Shown here one piece after another: positions 52,514 through 61,781 of a DNA stretch of 64,000 nucleotides (positions are counted from its first letter, which is position 1; each line of letters opens with the position of its first letter). This DNA comes from Duganella sp. CF402 (GTDB taxonomy: Bacteria > Pseudomonadota > Gammaproteobacteria > Burkholderiales > Burkholderiaceae_D). Made by a program: the position numbers and the translations under genes. The notes under the pieces were generated by a model that was given only the letters and a program-made list of their open reading frames with translations, was not told the DNA's origin and ran no database searches. The stretch is from the NCBI RefSeq assembly GCF_900109645.1, contig NZ_FOBG01000001.1, positions 1,984,001 through 2,048,000 of the forward strand, in the 5' to 3' direction.

Positions 52514-54073
52514 CTACAGCACCTTCAGGGTGCGAATCAGATCACTGAGGCGGTAAGGCTTGGCAATCAGCTCAAACTCGCCGACGTCCGGCATCTGGTC
52601 GCGCAAGGTGCTCTTGACGTAGCCGGAGGCCAGCACGATTTTCAAATCGGGGAAGTCGCGCCGCGCGGTCGTGCCCAGTTCCGCGCCGCTCATGCCGGGC
52701 ATGACCACGTCGCTGAACAGGATGGCGATGTCGGGCTGGCGGCGCAGCATATCCAGCGCCTGTGCGCCGTTGTCGGCCGACACGGCTTTGTAGCCAAGGT
52801 GGGTAAACAGGCTGATGGCCGCTTCCAGCACGTCGGGCTGGTCATCCACCACCAGCACCTTGACCGCGCCGGCGCCGGCGTCGGCGTCGGCATCGGCCTC
52901 CACCCGCTCGCGCGCCACCGCGCCCTCCCCGCTCACCGCCGGGAAGTACAGCGACACCGTGGTGCCCTCGCCCACGCGCGAATCCAGTGCCAGCGCCCCC
53001 TGGCACTGCTGCATCATGCCGTACACCTGGCTCAGGCCCAGTCCCGTGCCCTTGCCGATTTCCTTGGTGGTGAAGAACGGCTCGACGGCGCGCGTGATGG
53101 TCTCGGGCGTCATGCCGGTGCCGCTGTCGCGCACCGTCACGCGCACATAGCGGCCGGCGGGCAGGCGGTCCACCTGGTTGTCGGCCAATGCCACCGCGTC
53201 CGCCGCCACATCGACCTGCCCGGCCTCGCTCATCGCGTCGCGGGCGTTGACCACGAGGTTGAGCAGCGCCGATTCAAACTGGGTGGGATCGATCATCGCC
53301 TGTGGCAGCTCGCCGTTCAGCTGCAGGGACAAGTGCATATGGTCCGGCAACGCGCGCCGCAGCACGGCCTCGAACGAACGGATCACCGGCGCCAGATCGT
53401 GCGCCTCTTGCCGCAACGGCTGCTGCCGCGCAAAGGCCAGCAGCTGCTGCGTCAGCGCCGCACCGCGCTGGGCGGCGCGCGTCATGGTATCCACCGAGCG
53501 CGCCGTGACGGCCGGATCGCGCGATAGCCGCAGCAGTTCCAGCCCGTTCATGATGACGCTCAGGAGATTGTTGAAGTCATGCGCGATACCGCCGGTCAGC
53601 TTACCGATGGCTTCCAGCTTCTGCGACTGGAACAGCGCCTCGCGTGCCCGTTCCAGCTGCTCGGCCGCCTCGTGGCGCTCGGTGATGTCGCGCGTGATCT
53701 TGGCAAAGCCCAGCAGTTCGCCCTGCGGATCGACGATAGGGTCGATCACCACGCTGGCCCAGAAGCGGCTGCCGTCCTTGCGCACGCGCCAGCCCTCGTC
53801 CTCGAACTTGCCGGTGGTGCGCGCCACCTCCAGCGCAAAGGCAGGCCGGCCGTTCGCGCGGTCCTCGTCGGTGTAGAACATGGAAAAGTGACGGCCGATG
53901 ATTTCGTCCGGATGGTAGCCCTTGAAGCGCTGCGCGCCGGCGTTCCACGTCACCACCACGCCATCCGGCGACAGCATGTAGATGGCGTAATCGGTCACGC
54001 CCATGATGAATTGGCGGAACCGCTCGGCTTCAATCGCGTGTACGCTGGACAAGGCACTCTGCTGCATGGGCAT
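52514..54073 (-). CDS. hybrid histidine kinase: PAS-HisKA-HATPase-receiver
   Basis: This is a 519-residue soluble signalling protein. A PAS domain comes first at about 15-135 (ITDYAIYMLSPDGVVVTWNAGAQRFKGY type, with PAC GWRVRKDGSRFWASVV). The HisKA helix carries the acceptor His165 in GGIAHDFNNLLSV. The HATPase has VNARDAMSEAG, DSGTGM and GTGLGLSQVYGMM. A C-terminal receiver has DDQPD and phospho-Asp in LFSDVVMPGMSG. An Ala-Asp repeat linker joins the last two. No transmembrane segment is seen, so it senses a cytoplasmic cue. Translation may begin at the Met at 54067. No partner gene adjoins it. Confidence 0.9.
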   Translation of the reverse strand: MPMQQSALSSVHAIEAERFRQFIMGVTDYAIYMLSPDGVVVTWNAGAQRFKGYHPDEIIGRHFSMFYTDEDRANGRPAFALEVARTTGKFEDEGWRVRKDGSRFWASVVIDPIVDPQGELLGFAKITRDITERHEAAEQLERAREALFQSQKLEAIGKLTGGIAHDFNNLLSVIMNGLELLRLSRDPAVTARSVDTMTRAAQRGAALTQQLLAFARQQPLRQEAHDLAPVIRSFEAVLRRALPDHMHLSLQLNGELPQAMIDPTQFESALLNLVVNARDAMSEAGQVDVAADAVALADNQVDRLPAGRYVRVTVRDSGTGMTPETITRAVEPFFTTKEIGKGTGLGLSQVYGMMQQCQGALALDSRVGEGTTVSLYFPAVSGEGAVARERVEADADADAGAGAVKVLVVDDQPDVLEAAISLFTHLGYKAVSADNGAQALDMLRRQPDIAILFSDVVMPGMSGAELGTTARRDFPDLKIVLASGYVKSTLRDQMPDVGEFELIAKPYRLSDLIRTLKVL

Positions 54074-54230
54074 CTCCGGGGGCTGATTTCGCCATTCTAC
54101 TTGAGCCGGGGCGAAAACCGGGCACAGTTGGGATATCGTCCGTCATGGACAAATGAAGGAGGTTTGATCGAGCGCATATCCGGTAAGGCGACGATGACTA
54201 CACTGGTCTGATTGCCGTCGGGGGGCTGTC

Positions 54231-55799
54231 ATGCGCGTCTGCTTTACCATCGATACGGAGTTCAGCATCGCCGGGGCGTTTGCCGATCCGGCGTTGCGCC
54301 CGGTCGGCGTGCCGATGGTGCTGTGCGAGGCCGGAGGCCATTCGCAGGGGCTGGATTTTTTGCTGGGCTGTTTCCGGCGGCGTGGCATGCACGCCACGTT
54401 TTTTGTCGAGACGGTGCAGCGGCATTACTTCCGTGATGATCCGATGCGCGCGCTGGCGGCGCGCATCGCTCAGGACGGGCATGAGCTGCAGCTGCATGTG
54501 CATCCTTGCTGGGCGGTGTTCCAGCATGAGGACTGGCCGCAGCGGGTGCGCTTGCAACCGCGCCAGGACGATCTGGCCGGGCGCGAGCTGGCGTCGACGG
54601 TGGCGCTGCTGCGGCAGGGACAGGCGACGTTTGCGGAGTGGGGATTGCCCTCGCCGCAGGTGTTTCGCGCGGGGAGCTTGCAGCATGACGAGAATCTGTA
54701 TCGCGCGCTGGCTGCGGTGGGGATTCCGTACAGCTCCAACATTGGCCTGGGCGTCTACAACTGCGGACTGGCAGATTATCAGTTGCGCGCGGGGCGGCAT
54801 GTGCGGCATGGGGTGCAGGAATGCCCGGTGATGACCTTTGCGGACTGGCCGGGGCATGCGAAGACAGTGTCGGTGTCCGGGACCAGTTTTGCGGAGATGC
54901 GCGCGCTGCTGGATAGCGCGCATGCGGCGGGGCTGGAGCTGGTGGTGATCCTCAGTCATCCGTTTGAGTATGTGCAGAGTTATGGCGACGGCTTCCGAGT
55001 GCTGCGGCGGCATGCGGTGAATCAGTCGCGGCTGGAGCGCTTGTGCGACTACATCGCCGCCAATCCGGACCGGTTCCAGGCCAGCGGCCTGGCCGCTGCG
55101 GCCAGCCAGCCGATGACCGCCGCGTCGTCCGCCAATCCCCTGCTGCGCGGCCGTCCGTGGCACACCGCCGCCCGCCTCGCCACGCAAGTGCTCTACGACC
55201 GTTACGGCCAACTCGTGCTGGCCGCGCGGCAGTTGCTGCTTGGGTGGCTGGAGCGGCGGCATGGGACCTGGCGGGGCGTGGTGCGGGCGCTATTGGCCCG
55301 GGGCGCGCTGCGCGGTGGTCTGTTGAAGGCTTATCGCCTGCGCCATCCCGAGCGCGTGCGGCGGCTGGTGTTTGTCTGTCTCGGGAATATTTGCCGCAGC
55401 GCGTATGCGCAGCACGTCGCCATACAGCTTGGCTTGCCGGCGGTATCGATCGGTCTCTCGACCTGCACCGGCACGGCCTCGCCCGATGCCGCGTTGCGCG
55501 CTGCGCAGCGCTGTGGCGCAGACCTGAGCGTCCATCGTGCTACCGATTTCCGCGATTTTGAAGTCCTGCCGGGCGACCTGTTTCTGGCGATGGAAGTCCG
55601 CCACGCCCACGAGCTGCAACACCGCCTGATCGCCCGCACTGACGTGCAGATCGAGCTCCTCGGGCTGTGGTGCGAGCCGCCGATGCCGCACCTGCACGAT
55701 CCCTACACGCTATCCGACACCTATTTCGACCGCTGCTTCGCGCGCGTACGGCAAGCCGTTCATGGTTTGCACCGCGCGCTCTCGGGGAGCGCGGCATGA
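54231..55799 (+). CDS. fusion of polysaccharide deacetylase and low-molecular-weight protein tyrosine phosphatase
   Basis: This 522-residue protein joins two enzymes. Residues 1-280 are a polysaccharide-deacetylase (NodB-like) domain with FTIDTEF (Asp8, Glu10), HATFFVE, HELQLHVHPCW (His84, His89, His91) and a closing LSHPFEY. Residues 300-370 are a basic linker. Residues 375-515 are a low-molecular-weight tyrosine phosphatase with P-loop C383LGNICR389S and the acid loop DPYTL at 490-494. No signal peptide is seen, so it acts in the cytoplasm or at the membrane face. The stop overlaps the start of an acyltransferase/ATP-grasp gene (ATGA). I do not recognise this fusion from known systems. A cell-surface glycan role is inferred. 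Confidence 0.85.
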   Translation: MRVCFTIDTEFSIAGAFADPALRPVGVPMVLCEAGGHSQGLDFLLGCFRRRGMHATFFVETVQRHYFRDDPMRALAARIAQDGHELQLHVHPCWAVFQHEDWPQRVRLQPRQDDLAGRELASTVALLRQGQATFAEWGLPSPQVFRAGSLQHDENLYRALAAVGIPYSSNIGLGVYNCGLADYQLRAGRHVRHGVQECPVMTFADWPGHAKTVSVSGTSFAEMRALLDSAHAAGLELVVILSHPFEYVQSYGDGFRVLRRHAVNQSRLERLCDYIAANPDRFQASGLAAAASQPMTAASSANPLLRGRPWHTAARLATQVLYDRYGQLVLAARQLLLGWLERRHGTWRGVVRALLARGALRGGLLKAYRLRHPERVRRLVFVCLGNICRSAYAQHVAIQLGLPAVSIGLSTCTGTASPDAALRAAQRCGADLSVHRATDFRDFEVLPGDLFLAMEVRHAHELQHRLIARTDVQIELLGLWCEPPMPHLHDPYTLSDTYFDRCFARVRQAVHGLHRALSGSAA

Positions 55800-58057
55800 A
55801 CCGCTCGTTCTCCATCTACCTCGATCTGGTGCGCGTGCTTAGCGCGCTGGCGGTGGTGCTGTACCACTCCAATCTGCGCCTGCTCAGTACAGACAAGCTC
55901 CCCTTCAGCAACCACGGACACGCCGCCGTCATCGTGTTCTTCGTACTGTCCGGCTACGTCATTTCCCACATCACCGCCACGCGCGAGAACACGCCGCTGG
56001 AATACTGGTCGAGCCGTCTGGCGCGTTTTTACTCGCTCGCGCTGCCGGTGGTCCTGCTTACGCCTTTACTGGACCAGCTGGGCGAAGCGATGGCGCCACA
56101 GTTCTACGACGGCCGCACCACGCACGATCTGGCCTGGCTGCGCATCATCACCAGTCTTGCCTTCCTCAACGAAGCGTGGACGCTGTCGATCATGTCATTC
56201 TCCAACGTGCCGTATTGGTCGCTGTGCTACGAGTTCTGGTACTACGTGCTGTTTGCGATTCTCACCTTCACGCGCGGGCGTAAGCGCGTGTTGTGGTGTG
56301 GCGCGGTGATGCTGCTGATCGGGCCCAACATCCTGCTGCTGGCGCCGGTGTGGGCAACGGGTGTGGTGCTGCATCGCTGGGCCGCCTTGCAGCGCATGGG
56401 CCGCACCGGCGGCCTTGCACTGCTGCTGGCGTCGTGCGCAGCGTATGGCGCGTTCCATCATGCCGGCCTGACCGAAGCAGGCAGCGCGTGGCTACGCCAG
56501 TTAATCGGTACGCACTGGCACCAGCAGTTGGCGTTCTCGCGCTACTTGGTCACGGACTATCTGCTCGCGCTGATCGTGGCAGCGCATTTCGTCGGAGTGC
56601 GAGCGCTGGCCGGCGCGCTGCCGCTGGAACGCATCGCATCGCCGGTGCGGGCGACGGCTGCCTACACCTTCAGCATCTACCTGCTGCACCAGCCGTTGAT
56701 CCAGTTCTATGCAGCGCTGTTCAACGGTGACCCGTCCGGGCCGGGCTACTATCTCGTCACCATGCTGGCGGTTTTTTCCAGCATCTTCGTGATCGGCGCC
56801 GTGACCGAGCAGCAGCGCCACCACTGGCGGCGAGCGATCCACGGCTGGCTGGCATCGCCCGCGCCGCAGCCGCTGCCCGCCGTGGTGCTGGGCATCGATA
56901 CGCCGATCGGGCTTGCCATCATCCGTGATCTTGGCCGGCATGGTGTGACGGTTTATGGCATTGCCCGCAGCGAGGGTGCGCTGGGCCTCAGCTCGCGCTA
57001 TCTGCATCGCGGCATGCAGCGCGCAGACGACGTGGTGGCGCAGCTGCGCAGGTTGGGCGATGAGATCGGACCGGCGGCGCTGTTTGCCATCGCGGAAACC
57101 GACATCCTCGCGCTCAACAAGGCTCGCGTCCAGTTGCCCGGCTATCGCTTCATGTTTGCTGACCGTGAGCGCATGGAGCGCGTGCTGCGCAAGGATCTGA
57201 CCTACGCTGCGGCGGCACAGGCCGGCGTGTTCGTGCCGCGCACCTGGCATCCGGCCAGCATCGATGACGGTGCCACAGCCGCTGCTCAGGCGCGCTTCCC
57301 GGTGGTGCTGAAATGGGCGGATCCCAACGCGATGATCCCCCTGCTGCGGCAGGCGGGCATGCGGCTGGAGAAAGCGCAGTACTGCGATGATGCGGATACG
57401 CTGATGGCGGCGCTGCGCCGTTATCAAGTGCTGGCGCGGTTTCCGATGGTGCAGGAATACTGCGCCGGCTATGGCCTCGGGCAGTTTGTGCTGATGAAGG
57501 ATGGTCAGGCGTTGTACCGCTTCCAGCACCAGCGACTGCACGAGTGGCCGCCAGAGGGCGGAACGTCGACGTTGTGCGTGTCGCTGCCCGCCTCCCGTCA
57601 TGTGGAGTTGATGCGGCAGTCGGTGGCGCTGCTGCGGGCGTTGGAGTGGGAAGGCGTGGCGATGGTGGAGTATCGCTACGATTCGTCCACCGGGCGCGCG
57701 GCATTGATGGAGGTGAATGGGCGATTCTGGGGCAGTTTGCCGTTGGCCTGCCAGGCCGGCGCGAATTTTCCGTGGTACTGCTATCAGGCGCTAGCCTTGC
57801 AGGAACAAGTCGCCGGCACGGCGTACGAGGAAGGTGTGCGATGCCGCTACATGACGGCAGAGACGCGCCGCCTGCTGCACGTGAGAACGTGGCGCGAGCT
57901 GGCAGGCTATCTCACCGAATTCCTGCGCCCGCGCTCCGGCTACTTCGTGCATGACTGGCGGGATCCGCTGCCGCTGTGGCGCGACTTGCGCCACAGCGTG
58001 CTACAACGCTTGCCGCAGCGGGTGCGCCAAAAGCGCTATCCCGCCAAAGCCAAGTGA
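55796..58057 (+). CDS. fusion of acyltransferase 3 membrane domain and ATP-grasp ligase domain
   Basis: This is a 753-residue protein. The N-terminal ~345 residues are an Acyltransferase_3 (OafA/NodX-like) integral membrane domain, with about ten helices, YLDLVRVLSALAVVLYHSN at the start and FFVLSGYVISH. From about 360 a soluble ATP-grasp fold begins (VVLGIDTPIGLAIIRDLGRHGV). It includes the phosphate-binding VVLKWADPNAM and the metal/ATP motif ALMEVNGRFWGSLPLA. The start at 55796 overlaps the previous stop; the longer frame from 55667 is rejected. It could acylate a lipid-linked or surface glycan and ligate a carboxylate to an amine. No substrate can be assigned. Confidence 0.85.
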   Translation: MNRSFSIYLDLVRVLSALAVVLYHSNLRLLSTDKLPFSNHGHAAVIVFFVLSGYVISHITATRENTPLEYWSSRLARFYSLALPVVLLTPLLDQLGEAMAPQFYDGRTTHDLAWLRIITSLAFLNEAWTLSIMSFSNVPYWSLCYEFWYYVLFAILTFTRGRKRVLWCGAVMLLIGPNILLLAPVWATGVVLHRWAALQRMGRTGGLALLLASCAAYGAFHHAGLTEAGSAWLRQLIGTHWHQQLAFSRYLVTDYLLALIVAAHFVGVRALAGALPLERIASPVRATAAYTFSIYLLHQPLIQFYAALFNGDPSGPGYYLVTMLAVFSSIFVIGAVTEQQRHHWRRAIHGWLASPAPQPLPAVVLGIDTPIGLAIIRDLGRHGVTVYGIARSEGALGLSSRYLHRGMQRADDVVAQLRRLGDEIGPAALFAIAETDILALNKARVQLPGYRFMFADRERMERVLRKDLTYAAAAQAGVFVPRTWHPASIDDGATAAAQARFPVVLKWADPNAMIPLLRQAGMRLEKAQYCDDADTLMAALRRYQVLARFPMVQEYCAGYGLGQFVLMKDGQALYRFQHQRLHEWPPEGGTSTLCVSLPASRHVELMRQSVALLRALEWEGVAMVEYRYDSSTGRAALMEVNGRFWGSLPLACQAGANFPWYCYQALALQEQVAGTAYEEGVRCRYMTAETRRLLHVRTWRELAGYLTEFLRPRSGYFVHDWRDPLPLWRDLRHSVLQRLPQRVRQKRYPAKAK

Positions 58058-58058
58058 C

Positions 58059-60380
58059 TTACTTGCCGATCACCTTGACCGGCGCCGAACCGCCGCCACT
58101 CAGCTTGCCGGCCGCATCGTCCCATTTCAGGACGGTGGTGGTTGACTTGCCTTTCTCGTAGTCGTAGCTCACGCCATCGTCTTCGTACAGGCGGAACTCG
58201 CCGCTCTTGCCCGGATAGACGTTGATGCTGGCGATGCCTTGCTTGGTCGCAGTCGACTGCACATCCGCACCAATCGGCACGATCGAACCGGCCTTCACGA
58301 ACACCGGAATCTGATCGATAGGCGCGGCCACTTTCACCCAGCGTCCGCCGGCCAGTTTCTCGTTGGTCCAGAAGTTATACCAGTCCGCGCCAGCCGGCAG
58401 GTAGACGTCCTTCTCGGTCTGTCCCTGCTCCGTCACCGGCGCCACCAGGAAGGCCGGGCCGAACATGTACTGCGTGCCGATGTTGGCCACGTTTGGATCG
58501 TTGGCGAAGTCCATCCACAGAGGACGCATGAACGGCGCGCCGGTGTCGTGCGTGAACTTGGCCTGCGAGTAGATGTACGGGATCAGCTGATAGCGCAGCG
58601 TGTCGAAGCGCGCCATCACCGCCTCCGCCTGTTTGCCGAAGGCCCAGATCTCGGCCGCCTTGCGTTCCCCGTGCAGGCGCAGCGTCGGCATGAAGGTGCC
58701 GTACTGGAACCAGCGCGTCAGCAGTTCAGGATAGTCGTGATACTGGCCCACCACATCGCGCGCATCGGACGGGTCGAGCAGCGGCGGCTTCACCGCCGAC
58801 GACTCGCGCGGCAGGTTCTGCCAGCCGCCGATATCGTTGCCCCAGTATGCGATGCCGGACGCCGTCATATTCAAGCCAGTCGGCACCTGGCGCGCCAGCG
58901 CTTCCCAGGTCGGATGAATGTCCGAAGACCAGAACAAGGCGCCGGTGCGCTGCGAACCCAGATACGCGGCACGCGACAGAATCAACACGCGCTTGTTCGG
59001 CTTCCAGCCGCGCATATTCTCGGCCACGCCTTCCACGTGCATCAGCGGGAACAGGTTGTGATAGCGGTCGCCCGAGCCGATCGAGTAGAAGAAGCCACTC
59101 GGCACCAGATCCGGCTCGGTCTCGTCCAGCCACGGATAATCGAAGCCCTGCGACAGGATATTGTCGCGCGCCTTCTCCCAGAACCACTTGCGGGCCGCAG
59201 GATTGGTCGGGTCGATCAAGCCGCCGGTGCGGTCGGAGCGGAACGGCAGGCCGTCCACCGTCTTGCCGTCCTTGTCCTTCAGCAGATAGCCCTTGCTATC
59301 CAACTCATTGAAATAGCGGCCCGAGGTCTCGTAGCGCGGCCAGATCGAGATGATGGACTCCATGCCCATGTCGTGCAGCTGCTTGTTCATCGCCTTCGGA
59401 TCAGGGAACTGCGCCGGATCGATATCCATCTGGCCCATGCGGGTCCAGTAGAACCAGTCCAGCACCATCACGTCCAGCGGGTACTTCTTCTCGCGATAGG
59501 TCTTCGCCACGCGCAGCAGTTCCTGCTGGCTGTCGTAGCGGGCCTTCGACTGAATCAGGCCAAACGCGGACTTCGGCGGAATCGGCGTCTTGCCGGTCAC
59601 GCGCGCATAGCCCGAGTAGATTTCCTCCGGCGTCGAACCGGTGATGACGAAGAAGCTCACGCGCTCGCCCACATTCGACTGGAACGCCGTGCGGCCATTC
59701 ACGCCGGCCACGAAACGCGTGGCGGACGGGTTGTCCCACACGATGCCGTAGCCCTTGGACGACACCATGAACGGCACGCACACGCTCTCGCCGGCCGGCG
59801 CGTCGTACCAGTGCTTGCAATCGAGCGTGCGGCCGCGCAGGTCCAGTGGGCCGAGCGATTCCTGGTTCTGGCCCATGCCGTAGTAATGCTCATCGCGCGC
59901 CACCGAGAACGAGGCGCCGACCTGGAAAGTCTTCTCCGTGTTGACGGTCTGCGGCGACATCTCCCAGCCGTTCATGCTCACCACCTGTTCGCCCTTGGCG
60001 TTCAGCACCTGCAGGCCGACCGGCGCCAGCGACGGCGCGAAATACTTCTGGCCCTGCGTTGGCACGGAAGGCGGCGGCGCCGGATTCACGCGCACCGTCA
60101 TGGCGGAGGAAGTGAATACGTCAGCTTCGCGGTTGCCGCCGCTGTGGCGGAAGGCGCTGTTGTCGCTGTTCTTCGGCAGGATGCCGTAGCCGGGACCTTT
60201 CAGGACCTCGGCCTTGTCGACCGCGATGGTGACGTGCACCACGTTCGGGCCGTAGGCCTCGATCGAGACGAAGGCGCCGTCGCGGTCCAGCGTGGCGATG
60301 GGGGCGGCAAAAGCGGTGGCGGAAAATGCAAAGATCGATGCGAGCGCGGTGAACACCGGCGTGTGGGCGAGCAGTCTCAT
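58059..60380 (-). CDS. secreted GH31 family glycosidase (alpha-xylosidase/alpha-glucosidase-like)
   Basis: This is a 773-residue exported glycoside hydrolase of family 31. The start at 60380 (MRLLAHTPVFTALASIFAFSATAFAA) gives a signal peptide and is preferred over 60539. An N-terminal beta-sandwich comes first, then the catalytic barrel with DVMVLDWFYW, the nucleophile region FDYPWLDETEPD and the acid-region GIAYWGNDIGGW, then RWFQYGTFMPTLRLHG. A C-terminal DUF5110-like domain ends in GEFRLYEDDGVSYDYEKG. The ...WFYW and YEKG elements suggest xyloside or glucoside cleavage. It abuts the convergent acyltransferase gene and is divergent from a diguanylate cyclase. Confidence 0.9.
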   Translation of the reverse strand: MRLLAHTPVFTALASIFAFSATAFAAPIATLDRDGAFVSIEAYGPNVVHVTIAVDKAEVLKGPGYGILPKNSDNSAFRHSGGNREADVFTSSAMTVRVNPAPPPSVPTQGQKYFAPSLAPVGLQVLNAKGEQVVSMNGWEMSPQTVNTEKTFQVGASFSVARDEHYYGMGQNQESLGPLDLRGRTLDCKHWYDAPAGESVCVPFMVSSKGYGIVWDNPSATRFVAGVNGRTAFQSNVGERVSFFVITGSTPEEIYSGYARVTGKTPIPPKSAFGLIQSKARYDSQQELLRVAKTYREKKYPLDVMVLDWFYWTRMGQMDIDPAQFPDPKAMNKQLHDMGMESIISIWPRYETSGRYFNELDSKGYLLKDKDGKTVDGLPFRSDRTGGLIDPTNPAARKWFWEKARDNILSQGFDYPWLDETEPDLVPSGFFYSIGSGDRYHNLFPLMHVEGVAENMRGWKPNKRVLILSRAAYLGSQRTGALFWSSDIHPTWEALARQVPTGLNMTASGIAYWGNDIGGWQNLPRESSAVKPPLLDPSDARDVVGQYHDYPELLTRWFQYGTFMPTLRLHGERKAAEIWAFGKQAEAVMARFDTLRYQLIPYIYSQAKFTHDTGAPFMRPLWMDFANDPNVANIGTQYMFGPAFLVAPVTEQGQTEKDVYLPAGADWYNFWTNEKLAGGRWVKVAAPIDQIPVFVKAGSIVPIGADVQSTATKQGIASINVYPGKSGEFRLYEDDGVSYDYEKGKSTTTVLKWDDAAGKLSGGGSAPVKVIGK

Positions 60381-60570
60381 AGGCCTCTCTATGGTTGAGA
60401 TGTGTCCAGCATTTTGCTTGGTCATTTTCAGAATATCAATTGCGAAAATCACCAAGTCGACCAACGTTTCTGCCTGAGCGAAATTGCACGAAATTTCACG
60501 AATGTTGCATATAAAACACGTTTTTCCCGGCGACCACAAGGCATAATCACTGCATATTGCGAGGTGCCCG

Positions 60571-61722
60571 ATGTCCTACGAGATAGTGCATACCTTTGGT
60601 TTCACGGTGTATTTTGTGTTCCTGCTGTTCTTCCTGTGGATCAGCAGGTTCGCCAGGACCAGTTCCGGCGCCGGCTGGTGGGCGCTATCGCTGGCGCTCG
60701 CGCTGTGCGGACGGCTGGCGTTGTTCCTGATGCTCCCGTCCAGCAATGTGCACCCGGCCACCTTCATCTACGCCATCTTCATCGTGCTGGAAAAGCCCTT
60801 CCTGCTGACCGGCCTGACGCGCTTCCTCAACCTCGACCTGCGCGAGCGCTGGTTCTGGCTGGCCGCCGCCATCGCCGAACTGTGGATCATGCTGACCTGG
60901 ATGGCCGACGCGCCGAACCTGATGCGCAGCGGTGGCTACACGCTGGTCAACGCTGCCTTCCTGGCCTACGTGGCGTGGCTGGCGTTCCGCCATCGGCACG
61001 ATGTTCCCGGCTGGGCGCTGACCATGACGGCCGCCTCCTCTGCCGCCCTGGCAGTGCATTGGCTGGTGGCGCCCTACATCATCGCCGTGCAGCCGTTGTG
61101 GTTCCGCAACGGCTTCGTGCTGGGGACCATGCTGGTGCTGTTGCAGTATTCCTCGCTGCTGTCGGCCATCCTGCTGCGCTTCCAGAAGCGGCTGGTGGAT
61201 GCCGAGGCCAGGGCGCTCGGCATGGCCTTCCTCGATCCGCTGACCGGCCTGAAAAACAAGCGCTACATGGAGACCCTGTTCGACCATGCGCTGCTGCTGG
61301 CCACGCGGCCGCACCAAGTGGTGGCCGTGTTCTACATCGACCTCGATAACTTCAAGCCGATCAACGACAGCGCCGGCCACGCGGTCGGCGACCAGGTGTT
61401 AAAGGAAGTGGCGGCACGGCTGCAAAAACACACCCGCAGTACCGACATCTGCGCGCGCGTGGGCGGCGACGAATTCATCGTCATCGGCACCCAGCTGGAA
61501 AATCCGGACCAGGCCTACGAAATCGCCAAGAAGCTGCTCGACCAGCTGACCGCAGAGATCCCCGCCGGCGGCGCCAGCTACGCGCTGGGCGCCAGCATCG
61601 GCATCAGCCTGTACCCCATCCACGGCACCCAGCTAGCCGACCTGATCGAACGCGCCGACAAGGCCATGTACCAGGTCAAACGCAACGGCAAGAGCGGCTA
61701 CGAGATCTACGACGCACGGTGA
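60571..61722 (+). CDS. membrane diguanylate cyclase (GGDEF)
   Basis: This is a 383-residue protein with six or seven N-terminal membrane helices (to about residue 205) followed by a GGDEF domain. The active site GGDEF is intact at 298-302, metal-binding Asp257 is in YIDLDN, and DPLTGLKNKR begins the domain. An RxxD allosteric I-site (R289-D292) stands five residues before GGDEF, so feedback inhibition by c-di-GMP is expected. There is no EAL domain. It is divergent from the GH31 gene across 190 bases. The membrane sensor part is not a named domain. Confidence 0.9.
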   Translation: MSYEIVHTFGFTVYFVFLLFFLWISRFARTSSGAGWWALSLALALCGRLALFLMLPSSNVHPATFIYAIFIVLEKPFLLTGLTRFLNLDLRERWFWLAAAIAELWIMLTWMADAPNLMRSGGYTLVNAAFLAYVAWLAFRHRHDVPGWALTMTAASSAALAVHWLVAPYIIAVQPLWFRNGFVLGTMLVLLQYSSLLSAILLRFQKRLVDAEARALGMAFLDPLTGLKNKRYMETLFDHALLLATRPHQVVAVFYIDLDNFKPINDSAGHAVGDQVLKEVAARLQKHTRSTDICARVGGDEFIVIGTQLENPDQAYEIAKKLLDQLTAEIPAGGASYALGASIGISLYPIHGTQLADLIERADKAMYQVKRNGKSGYEIYDAR

Positions 61723-61781
61723 ACCTCAATGCGGCTTGTCGGTAGCAGCAGTCACTCGCTTTCAAAATAGAAAATAAATCT

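Noticed and set aside
55667-58057. Longer start for the acyltransferase/ATP-grasp protein
   Set aside because: It would overlap the phosphatase domain coding region by more than 130 bases and add an unstructured leader. The ATGA-coupled start at 55796 is normal.
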